Counted from the stretch's first letter, positions 8,730-18,711 are shown. The stretch: 64,000 nucleotides of DNA from Candidatus Altimarinota bacterium (GCA_002747975.1 PDRA01000020.1:35699-99698); one strand, 5' to 3'. Translations and numbers: made by a program. Notes: generated from the sequence alone by a model not told the origin.

Positions 8730-11213
8730 ATGACTACTATCAACCAAACATCACTGTTCGAAACAGAAATCCCAAAAGAATTTGATACTTTTTTGGAGTA
8801 TTTTGATACCTGGATACAAGGACAAAAATCAGCAATGAGACATTTTTTGTGAGTCAATTCGCCGATACATATTATCTACAAAGACTTACCAACTTTTGCA
8901 TTTCAACCAAATACAAAAAATATCATCATTCCTCTGAGTTTTTTAAAAGTATTTCATAGAAATATCACCCAAAATAAGCCATGAAATCCATTTTTGTACA
9001 GTTTTGAAGATTTGAAAATGGGAATCTATCACGAGCTTTCACACTTCCGAGATATGCTCCACGAAAAAGACAGTAAAAAAAGATGAGCGATGATACAAAT
9101 TCTCAAACATATTCAGAAAGAAAAAATCATGATAAACGCAAATAAATATATACCAATTGCAAATCAAATGCATGATCTCGTCAATTGTGTCGATGATATC
9201 ATCGTCAATACAGAAGTGGAGATGAATCTACAGGCAGAAATCTCGAGAGAATATATGCAAGGAGTATATATCTACAATCTTTTTGCTGATGTTTACGAAG
9301 AGAACTGATGAGATTATAGAGTAAGCAAAGAATGAGGAATTGAATATGTATGAGAAGGCAATGGAACACACCGAATCAATGACAAGGGAGAAATAGACTA
9401 TTCAAGCAAGCAGCTTTCACAGGCATTTCCCAACTTCTTGTTGCGAAGTTTCATGGTGAAGAGCCAAAGCATCAAGCTCCCAGAAAAAGTAGAAAATATA
9501 CTCTTCTCAAATAAACACAGGCGAGCTCGACCGAGCTGGAAAATATCGATACAAAGACAGGTATGACAGATGAAGGCATATTTCAACGAAATTGAAAATA
9601 ATCCTCAATATACAAAACGAGTGCAAAAACTCAAACCAGAATATATGCAGATAATTGAAATACTTGAAAAGGCAAAAGACAATGAACAACTCGAAAATCT
9701 CCTCTCACAGAGCATCAAAAACACAAATACAACCAGACGATTTTATGAAAAAACGATCAATCTTATTGATATTATCAGACTCTTTACTCTCTCAAGTGGA
9801 AAAGAGAATTCGCATGAACTTGATATATCGCCATGAATGCGATATGAAATATATAAAGCACTTTTTCTTCCACTCCAAAAGTCCTTCATTCTTATGGATC
9901 TCTTGACCAAAGATATCAAGGATAGCAACAAAAAATGAGAAAACGGAGAATGAAAGAATGGAAAATGAGAAAACGGGGAATGAGAGAAGGGAAAATGAGA
10001 GAATGGAAAATGAGAAGATGATAAGCCATGAGATGAAAATCAAGAGAAGGAACCTCAAGATGCATGATCTGGAAATGGACCTGTACATGAGAGCCCAGAT
10101 ATAGACGAGAAAATAAAATTCTTGGAAGAAGTTGATAAAGAAGAAAATAAAAAAGAACAAGAAGAACTTGCCAAAAAACAAGTCGAAAAAAGTCAATATG
10201 ATGTCGATTCTATATTTGATGGAAGTGGAGTATGAAAAGTATGAAAAGATATATTTGAGCATATTTCTCACAAATACAATGAATACATAAAAGAAATTGT
10301 AGAATTTTTTATCAAGGAACTTGCCAAGCTTGAAAGAAAAGAAATACGAGAAGAATACAGCGGAAAAAAATGAACCCTCGATCCTCAAAAACTACGATCT
10401 TACATCGCTCAGGATCCAAGCATGTCACAAATCGATACCAAAAAACTCTACAAAAGGTATAATTATAGAGAAAAAATTGCTGAAACACTCAAAAAAATAG
10501 ATCTCACACTTGCCATCGACATATCTGGATCAACCAATTCTTTTCGTGGAAAAGATGGAATGATCAATATCATATCAACTCTGCTTTTTGTCGCTATGAA
10601 GCATATCGAACAACATATCAATCACACACTATGAATTCCAGATTATACAATTCCAGTTGAGTTCTTGCTCTACGGAGATGGAACTCCGTATTCTTCGTAT
10701 CACTCTGAGCACAAAAACAGCAGCAATGAGGTGCGTATAGCAGAAATGAATGAAAAATTAATAAGTCTTGATGGCGGAACCAATGACACTACGGCGTGGG
10801 AGAAAATATCGCATGAATTCAATGCACAACTCTCACAAGACCCAGAATACACACAAGAAATCAAAGACCATAAACGCAGACCAATTATTCTGCAGATTGC
10901 TGACAGTGATGTCTCTGAAAATGGAGTCGAATCAATCAAAAAAGTAATGAAAAAACACTTACAAGATGATGCTCTCATCGATTCTCTCCCGATAAAACGA
11001 ATCATACTCTGAAATATACAAAATATCAATATCTCACAACAAGAGTATGAAGCTCGAAAGAAAATGTGAGAGCTCTGAAACTGGGAACCAAATTTCCTCC
11101 CTGATGGAAGCGTTCAGCTCAAGCAAATATCCATCAAATCAAGAGATGAAATACTTGGTCAAATCAAAGCACTGTTCAAAAACTTTTTTGTAGATATGAA
11201 AGAAAATATTTAA
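8730..11213 (+). CDS. VWA-domain protein with HExxH metallopeptidase-like N-terminus, 827 aa
   Basis: The N-terminal region carries HELSH at residues 101-105 (YHELSHFRDML), a zinc-metallopeptidase-type motif, with acidic residues downstream (NTEVEMN) that could supply a third ligand. A Gly/Glu/Lys/Asn low-complexity linker near residues 400-440 uses many TGA glycines. The C-terminal third is a VWA domain with the MIDAS signature DISGS at residues 597-601 (LTLAIDISGSTNSF), a conserved Thr later (GGTNDTTAW) and an Asp-containing strand (ILQIADSD). Metallopeptidase-like plus VWA-like architecture resembles the DUF2201 family, and MoxR AAA+ genes are typically paired with VWA genes. It probably works with the AAA+ ATPase upstream. 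Whether the HELSH site is active is not shown. Confidence 0.75.
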
Positions 11214-11223
11214 ATTGCACTCT

Positions 11224-12195
11224 ATGACACTTACAAACTATTCATTCCATGAAGATACACCACCTCATACAGCAATTATGGCGGAAGTTTGAGGAATTAT
11301 TGGTATGGTGTGAAATAAGGCAATGGAGTGACTTTCTCAATCTCGAGAAAATATGAGAGAGCTTTTGGGGAGATTGGAGGACTTAGTAACGAAGGAAAGA
11401 AACAAAATAAATTATAATTATGCCGATTATGAAGAGAGACTGTGTCAAAGTAATGAAGTTTTTGAAAAGACACTGCAAGAGAAAGTACTTAGTATTTCAG
11501 AAATAAGGAATATGTATGATGAGATTATCTCTTTGTTTCCAGAAGATTCACAAGAACTTGCAGAGAAGCGGATACAAGAAGAGTATTTAGCTGATTTGGT
11601 TTTTGAGAGTATGGAAAATAAGGAATTAGGGCAATTTAAAGTATATGAAATGTATGGATATACAAGTGGAATTAAAAAAAACAACTTGAAAATGTGCAAA
11701 AACGAAATAAAAAAAATCCAATGAAATGAAATGAAAAAACTAGTTTTTGATTGGTGTGACCTGTGAAAATATCTTGGAACAGATGGGATAGTGGATCTTA
11801 TGAAGATTCTAGAATGAAGGGGGATACGATATTTGGATTTGGTACATAATAGATTATGAGAATATCTTGGGGTAGATGGAATGATAGCATTAATAAAAAC
11901 TTTACACGGAAGCGGAGTACGAGGTTTGAATTTGTGAGATAACGCATTGTGAAAATATCTTACAAAAGATGAGATGATGAGATTTACAAGAGCTCTAAAG
12001 TGAAGTGGAATACAGTATTTATCTTTAGCCTGAAACGAGCTATGAGAATATTTCACGAAAAACGAAATATTTGAATTTGCAAAAGTTTTATGATGAAGTG
12101 GACTACGAAGTTTGAATTTGTGGAGTAATGAATTGTCAGAAGAATTTCAACAAGAACTCATCGAAGCCTTTCCAAATATACATTTTGAATTCTAA
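11224..12195 (+). CDS. LRR protein 3, 323 aa, about five repeats
   Basis: It starts MTLTNYSFHEDTPPHTAIMA, so the leader differs from its paralogues up to the shared PHTAIMAEVGGIIG block. The N-terminal helical module (CQSNEVFEKTLQEKVLSIS, FPEDSQELAEKRIQEEYLA) is conserved. The repeats are fewer, about five (for example IRYLDLVHNRLGEYLGVDGM), and the cap is ELIEAFPNIHFEF. It starts ten bases after the VWA stop, which places LRR genes on both sides of the VWA gene within one apparent operon. Cysteines in the linker (KMCKNEIKK) and first repeat (FDWCDLGKYL) are not shared by all paralogues. The start could also be the internal ATG at 11278, but the upstream ATG keeps the leader seen in the other copies. 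Confidence 0.72.
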
Positions 12196-12200
12196 AAACT

Positions 12201-13289
12201 ATGAACACAGCTATAGAACACACATCTATGAATCCACTGCCTCATACAGCAATTATGAATGAAGTTTGAGAGATTATTGGTATGGTATGAACTCAGGCGA
12301 TGGAGTGACTTTCTCAGTCTCAAGAGAATATGGCAGAGCTTTTGGGAAAATTGGAGGATTTGGTGAATCAGAGGAGGAAAGAGATAGATTATACCTACTA
12401 CTGGGATTATGAAAGAAGGCTATGTCAGAATGATGAAGCGTTTGAAAAGACACTACAAGAGAAAGTCTTGTATAACTCGAAAAAATGGCTTAAGATTTGA
12501 AAAAAACAAAGTGAGATTTGAAAGCTCTATTTCAAGATTATTTCTCTCTTTCCAGAGGATGCACAAAAGCTTGCAAAGAAACGGATACAAGAAGAATATT
12601 TAATGGATTTAGTTTTTGAGAGTATGGAGGGCGACGAGTTAGAATGAGGAGAAGAGTACAAAATACAAAATCAAGTAGGTGGAGATAGAGAGGAAAATCT
12701 AGAAAAGTACATCGAAGAAATACGCAAAATACGATGAAGTGAAATAAGAAGTTTGAATTTATGGAATAACAAATCATGAAAATATCTTGGGACAGATGGA
12801 ATGATAGAGTTTGCAAGAGCATTGAAACGAAGTAGGATACGAGCCTTAAATTTGAGTCGGAATGAATTATGAGAACACCTTGGAACCGATGGAATAGTCG
12901 AATTTGTGAGGGCACTGAAATGAAGTGAGATACGAAGTTTGATTTTATGGAATAATGAATTGTGAAAACACCTTGGAGTAGATGGAATGGTGAAGTTTGC
13001 AGAGGCTCTAGGATGAAGTGGGATACAACATTTGGATATATGAAACAATGAATTATGAGAATATCTTGGGACAGATGGTATGATAAAATTTGCAGAGGCT
13101 CTGGAATGAAGTAAGATTAAAAGTTTAGGATTATGATGAGAATATCCCGGATTATATGGGATGATAAGATTTGCAAAAGCTCTGGAATGAAGTGGAATAA
13201 AGAGTTTGAAATTATGACATCACAAGTTATCAGTAGAATCCCTCGAAGTACTCGAAAAAAAAATTCCAAATATACACTTTAGATATTAA
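12201..13289 (+). CDS. LRR protein 4, 362 aa, about six repeats, variant N-terminal segment
   Basis: The leader and Gly-rich block match the family (SMNPLPHTAIMNEVGEIIGM). In the helical module the usual VLSIPEIRNLYYKI is replaced by a longer, more basic segment (VLYNSKKWLKIGKKQSEIGK) that recurs only in LRR protein 6. About six repeats follow (IRALNLSRNELGEHLGTDG, IQHLDIGNNELGEYLGTDG). The fifth is shortened (IKSLGLGGEYPGLYGMIRF), as if part of the unit was deleted in frame. The cap is IPNIHFRY. An alternative forward frame across 12409-12603 is open but gives no family similarity and is a shadow. Five bases separate it from the preceding gene. Confidence 0.72.
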
Positions 13290-13295
13290 AAAATT

Positions 13296-14267
13296 ATGGA
13301 CACAATTGTAGGACACACATCTATAAAATTATCACCTCAAGAATCTCTTGTAAGAAAAGCTTGAGAAGTTGTTGGTATGGTGTGAACTCAGGCAATGAAG
13401 TGAGTTCATGAATCTCAAGAGAATATGATGAAGCTTTTGGGAAAATTGGAGGATTTGGTGAATCAGAGGAGAAAAAAGATAAACTACGATTACAGTGATT
13501 ATAGGAAAAGACTTTGTCAAAGTGATGAGATTTTTGAAAGAACATTACAAGAAATTATATTTAACATTCCAGAAATAAAAAATTTATATGATGAAATAAT
13601 TTCTCTCTTTCCGGAAGATATGAAAAAATTCGCAGAGGATCGGATACGAGAAGACTATTTAACTGATTTGGTGTTTGAAAGTATGGAAATCAAAAAATGA
13701 GAACAAGAGAAAGAATATAAAATGCGAAGTAAAATGAGTAAAGACAAAGACAAAAATCTAAAAAAGTGTAAAGAGAGTATGAAAAAAATACAGTGAAGTG
13801 GAATAACACATTTGGATTGAACTTGGCGTGGACTGTGAGAATATCTATGAAAAGATGGGATAATAGAATTTGTACTAACACTAAAGTGAATCGGAATACA
13901 ATATATATCTTTGGCTTGAAATGAACTATGAAAATATCTTGGAGTAGATGGAATGGTGGAGTTTGCAAGAGTATTAAAGTGAAGTGGGATACGAAGTTTA
14001 AATTTATTCAATAATACGTTATGGGAGCACTTATGAAAAAGTGGAATGGTGGAGTTTGCAAAAGCGCTGAAATGAAGTGGGATATGAAGCTTGAATCTTG
14101 TTTTGAATGAAATATGAAAATTTCTTGAAAAAGATGAAATAATTGAATTTGTAACAGCCTTGAGATGAAGTGAAATACAGCATTTGAACTTATGGGATAA
14201 TAATATACCAGAAGAAGCTCAACAAGAACTCACCGAAACCTTTCCAGATATACATTTTGAATTTTAA
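13296..14267 (+). CDS. LRR protein 5, 323 aa, about five repeats
   Basis: The leader has diverged (MDTIVGHTSIKLSPQESLVR) and lacks the PHTAIMAEV string, but the following block (VVGMVGTQAMKGVHESQENM) and the helical module (CQSDEIFERTLQEIIFNIPE) are clear. The linker is basic (KMSKDKDKNLKKCKESMKK), and about five LRR units end in the cap ELTETFPDIHFEF. One unit has Trp and Ser replacing conserved residues (LFNNTLWEHLGKSGM). Six bases separate it from LRR protein 4. Role is inferred from the array: one of several alternative recognition proteins. Confidence 0.72.
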
Positions 14268-14273
14268 AAAATT

Positions 14274-15367
14274 ATGAACCCAATTGTAGAACACGCATCT
14301 ACGAACCCATCACCTCAGAAATCTCTTGCTCAAGAGGTTTGAAGGGTGATTGAAATGGTGTGAGCTCAGGCAATGGAGTGACTTTCTGAATCTCAAGAAA
14401 ATATGAGAGATCTTTTGAGAAAATTGGAAGATTTAGTAAATCAAAGGAGAAAAAAGATACATTATAATTACTGGGATTATGAAAAGAAACTACATCAAAG
14501 CGATGAGATGTTTGAAAAAATACTTCAAGAGAAAGTCCTGTATAGCTCGAGAAAATGGCTTAGGATTTGAAAAAAACAAAGTGAGGTTTGAGAACTCTAT
14601 TTCAAGATTATTTCTCTCTTTCCAGAAAATACACAAGAACTTGCAGAGAAACGGATACAAGAAGAGTATTTGGCAGATCTTGTTTTGAAAATATGAAGAT
14701 CAAAAAATGAGAACAAAAAAAAGAATATAGGATGCAAAGTAAAATGAGCAAAGACAAAGGCAAAAATCTAAAAAAGTACAAAGAGGATATGAAGAAGATA
14801 CAGTGAAGTGGAATAACACACCTAATTTTAAAGTGGTGTATACTATGAAAGCACGTATGAAAAAATGGGATCATAGAGTTTGTAGAGAATTTGAAATGAA
14901 GTGGGATACGAGTTTTGGATTTGGATTGAAATGAATTATGAAAATATCTCTGAAAAGATGGAATGATAACACTTGCAAAGACTCTGAAATGAAGTGGAGT
15001 ACGAAGCTTGGACTTAGGATCTAATGAGCTATGAGAATACCTCTGAAAAGATGGCATGATAGCTTTTGCAAAGGCCCTGGGATGAAGTGAAATACGAAGC
15101 TTGAACTTAGGATCTAATGAATTATGAGAATATCTCTGAAAGGATGGGCTGATAGCTTTTGCAAAAGTTCTGGAATGAAGTGGAATACGATATCTGGATT
15201 TATACTGGAATAAACTCTGAAGGCACCTGACAAAAAATGAGATCATAGAATTTGCAAAGATGCTCAGATGAAGTGGAGTACGAAATGTGAATTTGTTTAA
15301 TAATAAACTGTCAAAAGTACTCAAAGAAGAACTCGAAACTATTCTAGATATAGATATTATAACATAA
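14274..15367 (+). pseudogene. LRR protein 6, frameshifted copy
   Basis: The leader (MNPIVEHASTNPSPQKSLAQ) and N-terminal module run in frame to DLVL near 14686. There a five-T run found in the paralogues (GTTTTTGA) is four T, shifting the frame by one base. In the shifted frame the sequence continues perfectly as the family linker (MSKDKGKNLKKYKEDMKK), about six LRR units (VRSLDLGSNELGEYLGKDGM, IRSLNLGSNELGEYLGKDG) and a shortened cap before TAA at 15365. Without the shift the protein ends soon after, at a TAA near 14770. The variant segment VLYSSRKWLRIGKKQSEV is shared with LRR protein 4. It may be a real pseudogene, a phase-variable homopolymer, or a sequencing error. It is the last gene of the array. 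Confidence 0.75.
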
Positions 15368-15382
15368 TATCTGACAAGCACT

Positions 15383-15412
15383 AAAAAGGACCCAAAGTGG
15401 ATCCTTTTTTTA
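15383..15412. terminator. Terminator closing the LRR array
   Basis: AAAAAGGACC...GGATCCTTTTTTT can fold into a hairpin with T tracts on both strands. It lies 16 bases after the last LRR stop and just beyond the stop of the convergent gene, so it probably serves both directions. Confidence 0.7.
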
Positions 15413-15433
15413 TTAAGAAAATGAAGAGGATTC

Positions 15434-16576
15434 TTAGTTGATAGCTCGGCACGAGCTTCCAGCCTGCTTCTTGTAAGCATTTGCAAGAGCTGTATTTTTT
15501 GCATAACTGGCAATCACATAGGCATCACAGGCAACCTTGCTCGACATCCATCATTTTGCCTTGATTTGATCAATCGTAGAGAGTGCCTTGCTGTATTGTG
15601 TGATGATAAAGTAGGTTCGATATCGCAGACTCAAAACTTCGAAGTTTGGAGCATATTTTGCGAGGTAGTTATCAGATTTCTGAATTACACTGACATATCG
15701 GTTATTGTCGTAGTCGGCTTTGATAGCAGCAATTTCACTTGCATTTCCATTTGTACTCTGAGTGTTTGTATTTGGCTTCGTATCATTTGGTTTTGTATCA
15801 TTTGGTTTTGCCGAAGATACGCTGCCAGTCGTCTGGACTGAGGTATTATTTGCATTTTCTGGAAGAGAGTAGATGATAGGCATACGAACCAGATATGGAT
15901 CAGCGACAAAAATACGCTCTACACCAGAGAATGGATTACTTCCCCGTCGTGTGATATACCATCATGTTGTACGATCAAATTCAAAAAATCAAACCAACGT
16001 TCGCTTGAATGTCGATGTATCAAACTTATAAAGAAGTTTGGCATCATAGCTACCGGAAAGAGTATTTCCATAGTAGAGAATATCGACAAAAACATGATCG
16101 TCACTTCCCTTCACAAACTCATACCCACCAATTACTGCCGGCTGACGAATTTTGTAAAATGGTTTTATATTTTCCCAATCTTTGTGAATTTGATTGATAA
16201 ATCCAAGATGTTGAGCATTTGTAATATGCGATGTAGGTGCTTGGAAATTGAGCGAGAGAGATGATTGGCTCACCTTGGCTAACGCTGGCGGATTGACTGT
16301 ATTTGATACCGATACTTTCTTATCATTCAATCATCGCAATTTTTTGATTGCTTCCCAGCGCTCAAGTGGGATTTTTACATTTTGCTCCTGGAGAATTTGC
16401 TTGAGCATTTTATTTTCTGCCTCGAGATAGAGAACTTGTTGCTTATACTCGGCAAGAAGTTTCTCAAGTTTTTCTGCTATTTGCTCAGCAGAAAGCTGTG
16501 TATTTGCAAACACGAGAAGAGGCAGTCCAATCAGCAATGCAGCTGATACAGTTTTGAAAAAAGAAAAAGATTTCAT
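15434..16576 (-). CDS. Secreted or periplasmic hypothetical protein with coiled coil, 380 aa
   Basis: The N-terminus is a classical signal peptide (MKSFSFFKTVSAALLIGLPL...ANTQ). A coiled-coil segment follows at about residues 28-75 (SAEQIAEKLEKLLAEYKQQV). The middle domain contains SLSLNFQAPTSHITNAQ and a beta-rich stretch (GSDDHVFVDILYYGNTLSGS). A Thr/Asn/Pro repeat linker (KPNDTKPNDTKPNTNTQ) precedes a C-terminal helical-repeat-like domain (ADYDNNRYVSVIQKSDNYLA, YSKALSTIDQIKAK) that resembles TPR or SHD1 packing. Five TGA codons are read as glycine. I recognise no enzymatic motif. It is alone on this strand between the array terminator and the RNase P gene. Confidence 0.65.
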
Positions 16577-16729
16577 ACATGATAAATTATAATCCCCATT
16601 AGTATAATAAATACCGCCTATAAATCAACACCTGTCATCAAATATCTATTGCAAAAAAATAAGAATTATGTATAATAATTGTATTCAAAAAAGTTATTTA
16701 AATGTCAAAAAAGAAAAAAAGAAAAGATA

Positions 16730-16757
16730 TTGATTTTTTTTTATTTTGAAATATACT
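16730..16757 (+). promoter_or_regulatory. Promoter of RNase P RNA
   Basis: TTGATT (16730-16735) and TATACT (16752-16757) with a 16-bp spacer lie immediately before the predicted 5' end of rnpB near 16764. Confidence 0.75.
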
Positions 16758-16764
16758 TGCAAAG

Positions 16765-17125
16765 CTCTAAAAAATTTTTGGGAAAATACACGCGTCCGCC
16801 ACACGCGGATGAGGAAAGTCTGGACATCCCCTCGAAATGAGAAAAGCTAACGGCTTTGGTCCTGTCATATATCGAAACGGCAGGATACGGACAGTGCCAC
16901 AGAGACAATACAATCCCTCGGGACAAAGGTGAAAAGTCCACCTCTGGTGGATCGAGCATTCGCTCGGCGGTAAACCCTCTCTGATGCAAAAGGAATGGTA
17001 CTCTTGGGAGTATATGATCGAGGCAATTTCCATAGAGTATACCTTGCTTGAGAATACTGGTGACAGTATTCCTAGATAGATGTGTATTGAGATACAGAAT
17101 CCGGCTTATTACCCAAAAATTTTCA
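16765..17125 (+). ncRNA. rnpB: RNase P RNA (bacterial type A-like)
   Basis: The catalytic RNA of RNase P, which matures tRNA 5' ends. Conserved blocks are present in order: the P4 5' strand and CR-I (GAGGAAAGTCTGGAC near 16811), the ACAGAGACAATAC-like CR block (16897-16910), a GGTAAACCC element (16970-16978) and the 3' GATACAGAATCCGGCTTAT block (17091-17109). The ends pair as P1 (AAAATTTTTGGG with CCCAAAAATTTT), which fixes the boundaries within a few bases. Length of about 360 nt is normal. Confidence 0.93.
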
Positions 17126-17163
17126 TGAGAAGTTTTTGTTTTTCTCTTTTTTTGTCATAAAAA

Positions 17164-17793
17164 ATGTCCCACCTACCGAAACATCTTGTCATCGCCTGAA
17201 TACAGGGTTCTGGAAAAGGAACACAAGCCCAAAAAATAGTAGAAAAATTTTGATATGTTTTGTTCGAGACAGGCAGACAACTTCGGGAGATAGCAAAAGA
17301 AGAGACCGATCTAGGACGAGAAATCAAGAGTATTATGGAGTCCGGTTTCCTTGTTTCGTCCCGTCATTTACAATCAATTATAGAAAATTTTATCAAAAAA
17401 AATAAAGGCAAAAAACTTCTCTTTGATTCACCCATTCGAAACCAAGAGCAAAACAAAGCACTCAAACCAATACTCTGAGATTTTACAGTGATTCATCTCG
17501 AACTTGACAAAGAAAAGGCAATGGATCGACTCCTTGGACGCAGAATTGATCCTGAAACGGGTGAAGCCTTCCCTGCCGATTTCATATGAGATACCAATCC
17601 AAAGACAGGAAACAAACTCATACGTCGTCTCGACGACACCAAAAAAGCCCTCAAAAAAAGAATTGAAATATCAATTCGAGATACTATCCCGATCATCAAA
17701 GAATGGGAAAAAGAATGACACCCTGTATATCATATCAATACCGATAAACCAATAGACAGCATATTTGCTGAAATCGAAACTATTCTTTCATAA
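17164..17793 (+). CDS. Adenylate kinase-like nucleoside monophosphate kinase (paralogue 1), 209 aa
   Basis: The P-loop GIQGSGKGTQAQKI (about residues 12-25, first Gly encoded by TGA) is of adenylate-kinase type and phosphorylates an NMP using ATP. An AMP-binding-like GRQLREIAKEETDLGREI follows, then LFDSPIRNQEQ in the position where true Adk has DGFPRT. The LID region is RRIDPETGEAFPADF...DTNPKTGNKLIRRLDD. The arginine of the DGFPRT motif is retained as SPIR, but the motif has otherwise changed, so substrate preference may differ. It sits 12 bases before a more canonical adk and probably arose by duplication. It starts 39 bases after the RNase P RNA. Confidence 0.75.
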
Positions 17794-17805
17794 AAAAATT
17801 ACACT

Positions 17806-18450
17806 ATGCACATTATCCTCGTTGGAATTCAAGGTTCTGGAAAAGGAACACAGGCTCGAGAAATTCGAGAACATAATCCAAATTATGACTTTTTTGAGAT
17901 GGGTCAAAAATTACGAGACTTCTCACAAATGGATGAAGAACTCTCTCCAAAAGTCAGAGAATCTCTCGAAAAATGAGAACTTATCTCTGATGATATTATC
18001 GAAGCAATGCTCCGACACTATGCAAAAAATCACTCTGAAAAAACCATTGTGTTCGATGGAATCCCTCGTACTCTTTCTCAGCTCGATGTGATGGAAAAAG
18101 TATTTCCAGAATATTTTGTAATTTTCTTGGACCTCGACAAAGAAGAGGCTATCAAGCGACTGGCAAATCGCCGAGTTGATCCAGTCACAGGTCGCAGTTT
18201 TCCGGCTGATTTTGAGTGAGAATTTTCTCCTTTTACTGGAAACAAACTCATCAAGCGAGATGATGACAATGAAGAGGCGGTCCTCAAAAGAATCGCTGGC
18301 TTCTATCACAATACCCTTCCCCTCATCACCGAATGGGCAGCTCGCGGTAAGCGTGTCTACCGAGTTGACGCTGGAAAAGACATCGATGAAGTCTATGATA
18401 TGATAGAGGCGATACTCTCAGCCTACAATGGATATGATGGAGTTTCATAG
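17806..18450 (+). CDS. adk: Adenylate kinase (paralogue 2), 214 aa
   Basis: Adenylate kinase interconverts ATP plus AMP and two ADP. The P-loop is GIQGSGKGTQA (about residues 7-17). The AMP-site segments are FFEMGQKLRDFSQMDEEL and the near-canonical VFDGIPRT. The LID is RRVDPVTGRSFPADFEGEFS...TGNKLIKRDDD, and the C-terminal helix matches the family. The LID lacks zinc-binding cysteines. It is the second of two tandem adk-like genes and is closer to the family consensus than its neighbour. The stop is TAG. The tRNA-Thr gene follows after about 100 bases. Confidence 0.88.
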
Positions 18451-18551
18451 GAGTGCGCCAAGAGAATAATCCTAATTTCTCAATTCTTATCCCTATTTTC
18501 CTAAGAAAAACTTGCTTTTTTGAAAAAAGAAATACAATACTGGCAAGTTTT

Positions 18552-18627
18552 GCCAATGTAGCTCAGCCGGTAGAGCACACCCATGGTAAGGGTGAGGTCA
18601 CGGGTTCAAGTCCCGTCATTGGCTCCA
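18552..18627 (+). tRNA. tRNA-Thr (anticodon GGT)
   Basis: The acceptor stem GCCAATG pairs with CATTGGC, the D arm is GCTCAGCCGGTAGAGC, and the anticodon stem CACCC...GGGTG encloses the loop ATGGTAA with anticodon GGT. The T arm is ACGGGTTCAAGTCCCGT, and CCA is encoded at the 3' end after discriminator T. It decodes ACC and ACU threonine codons. A promoter-like TTGCTT...TACAAT lies about 15-40 bases upstream. Confidence 0.95.
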
Positions 18628-18682
18628 TAAAAAAATTTGACTTTCTTCCAGTTTTTTATACAATGACTTCCATCATTCCAAG

Positions 18683-18704
18683 AATCCCCTGCGGGGGATT
18701 TTAA
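18683..18704 (+). terminator. Terminator after tRNA-Thr
   Basis: AATCCCC-TGC-GGGGGATT followed by a short T run forms a strong, compact hairpin about 55 bases after the tRNA and before the secE promoter. Confidence 0.7.
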
Positions 18705-18711
18705 AATGGTT

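Noticed and set aside
12409-14688. Separate Lys/Arg-rich small proteins in LRR4 and LRR6
   Set aside because: The open forward frames at 12409-12603 and 14479-14688 are out of frame with the conserved family domain and arise because the variant segment lacks stops in two frames.
6099-15367. LRR proteins as secreted internalin-type adhesins
   Set aside because: None has a signal peptide or membrane anchor. The Gly-rich leader is not a Sec signal, so a cytoplasmic role is more likely.
3700-15367. Integrated phage, transposon or ICE
   Set aside because: No integrase, transposase, capsid or conjugation gene is visible, and no attachment-site duplication or tRNA junction flanks the array.
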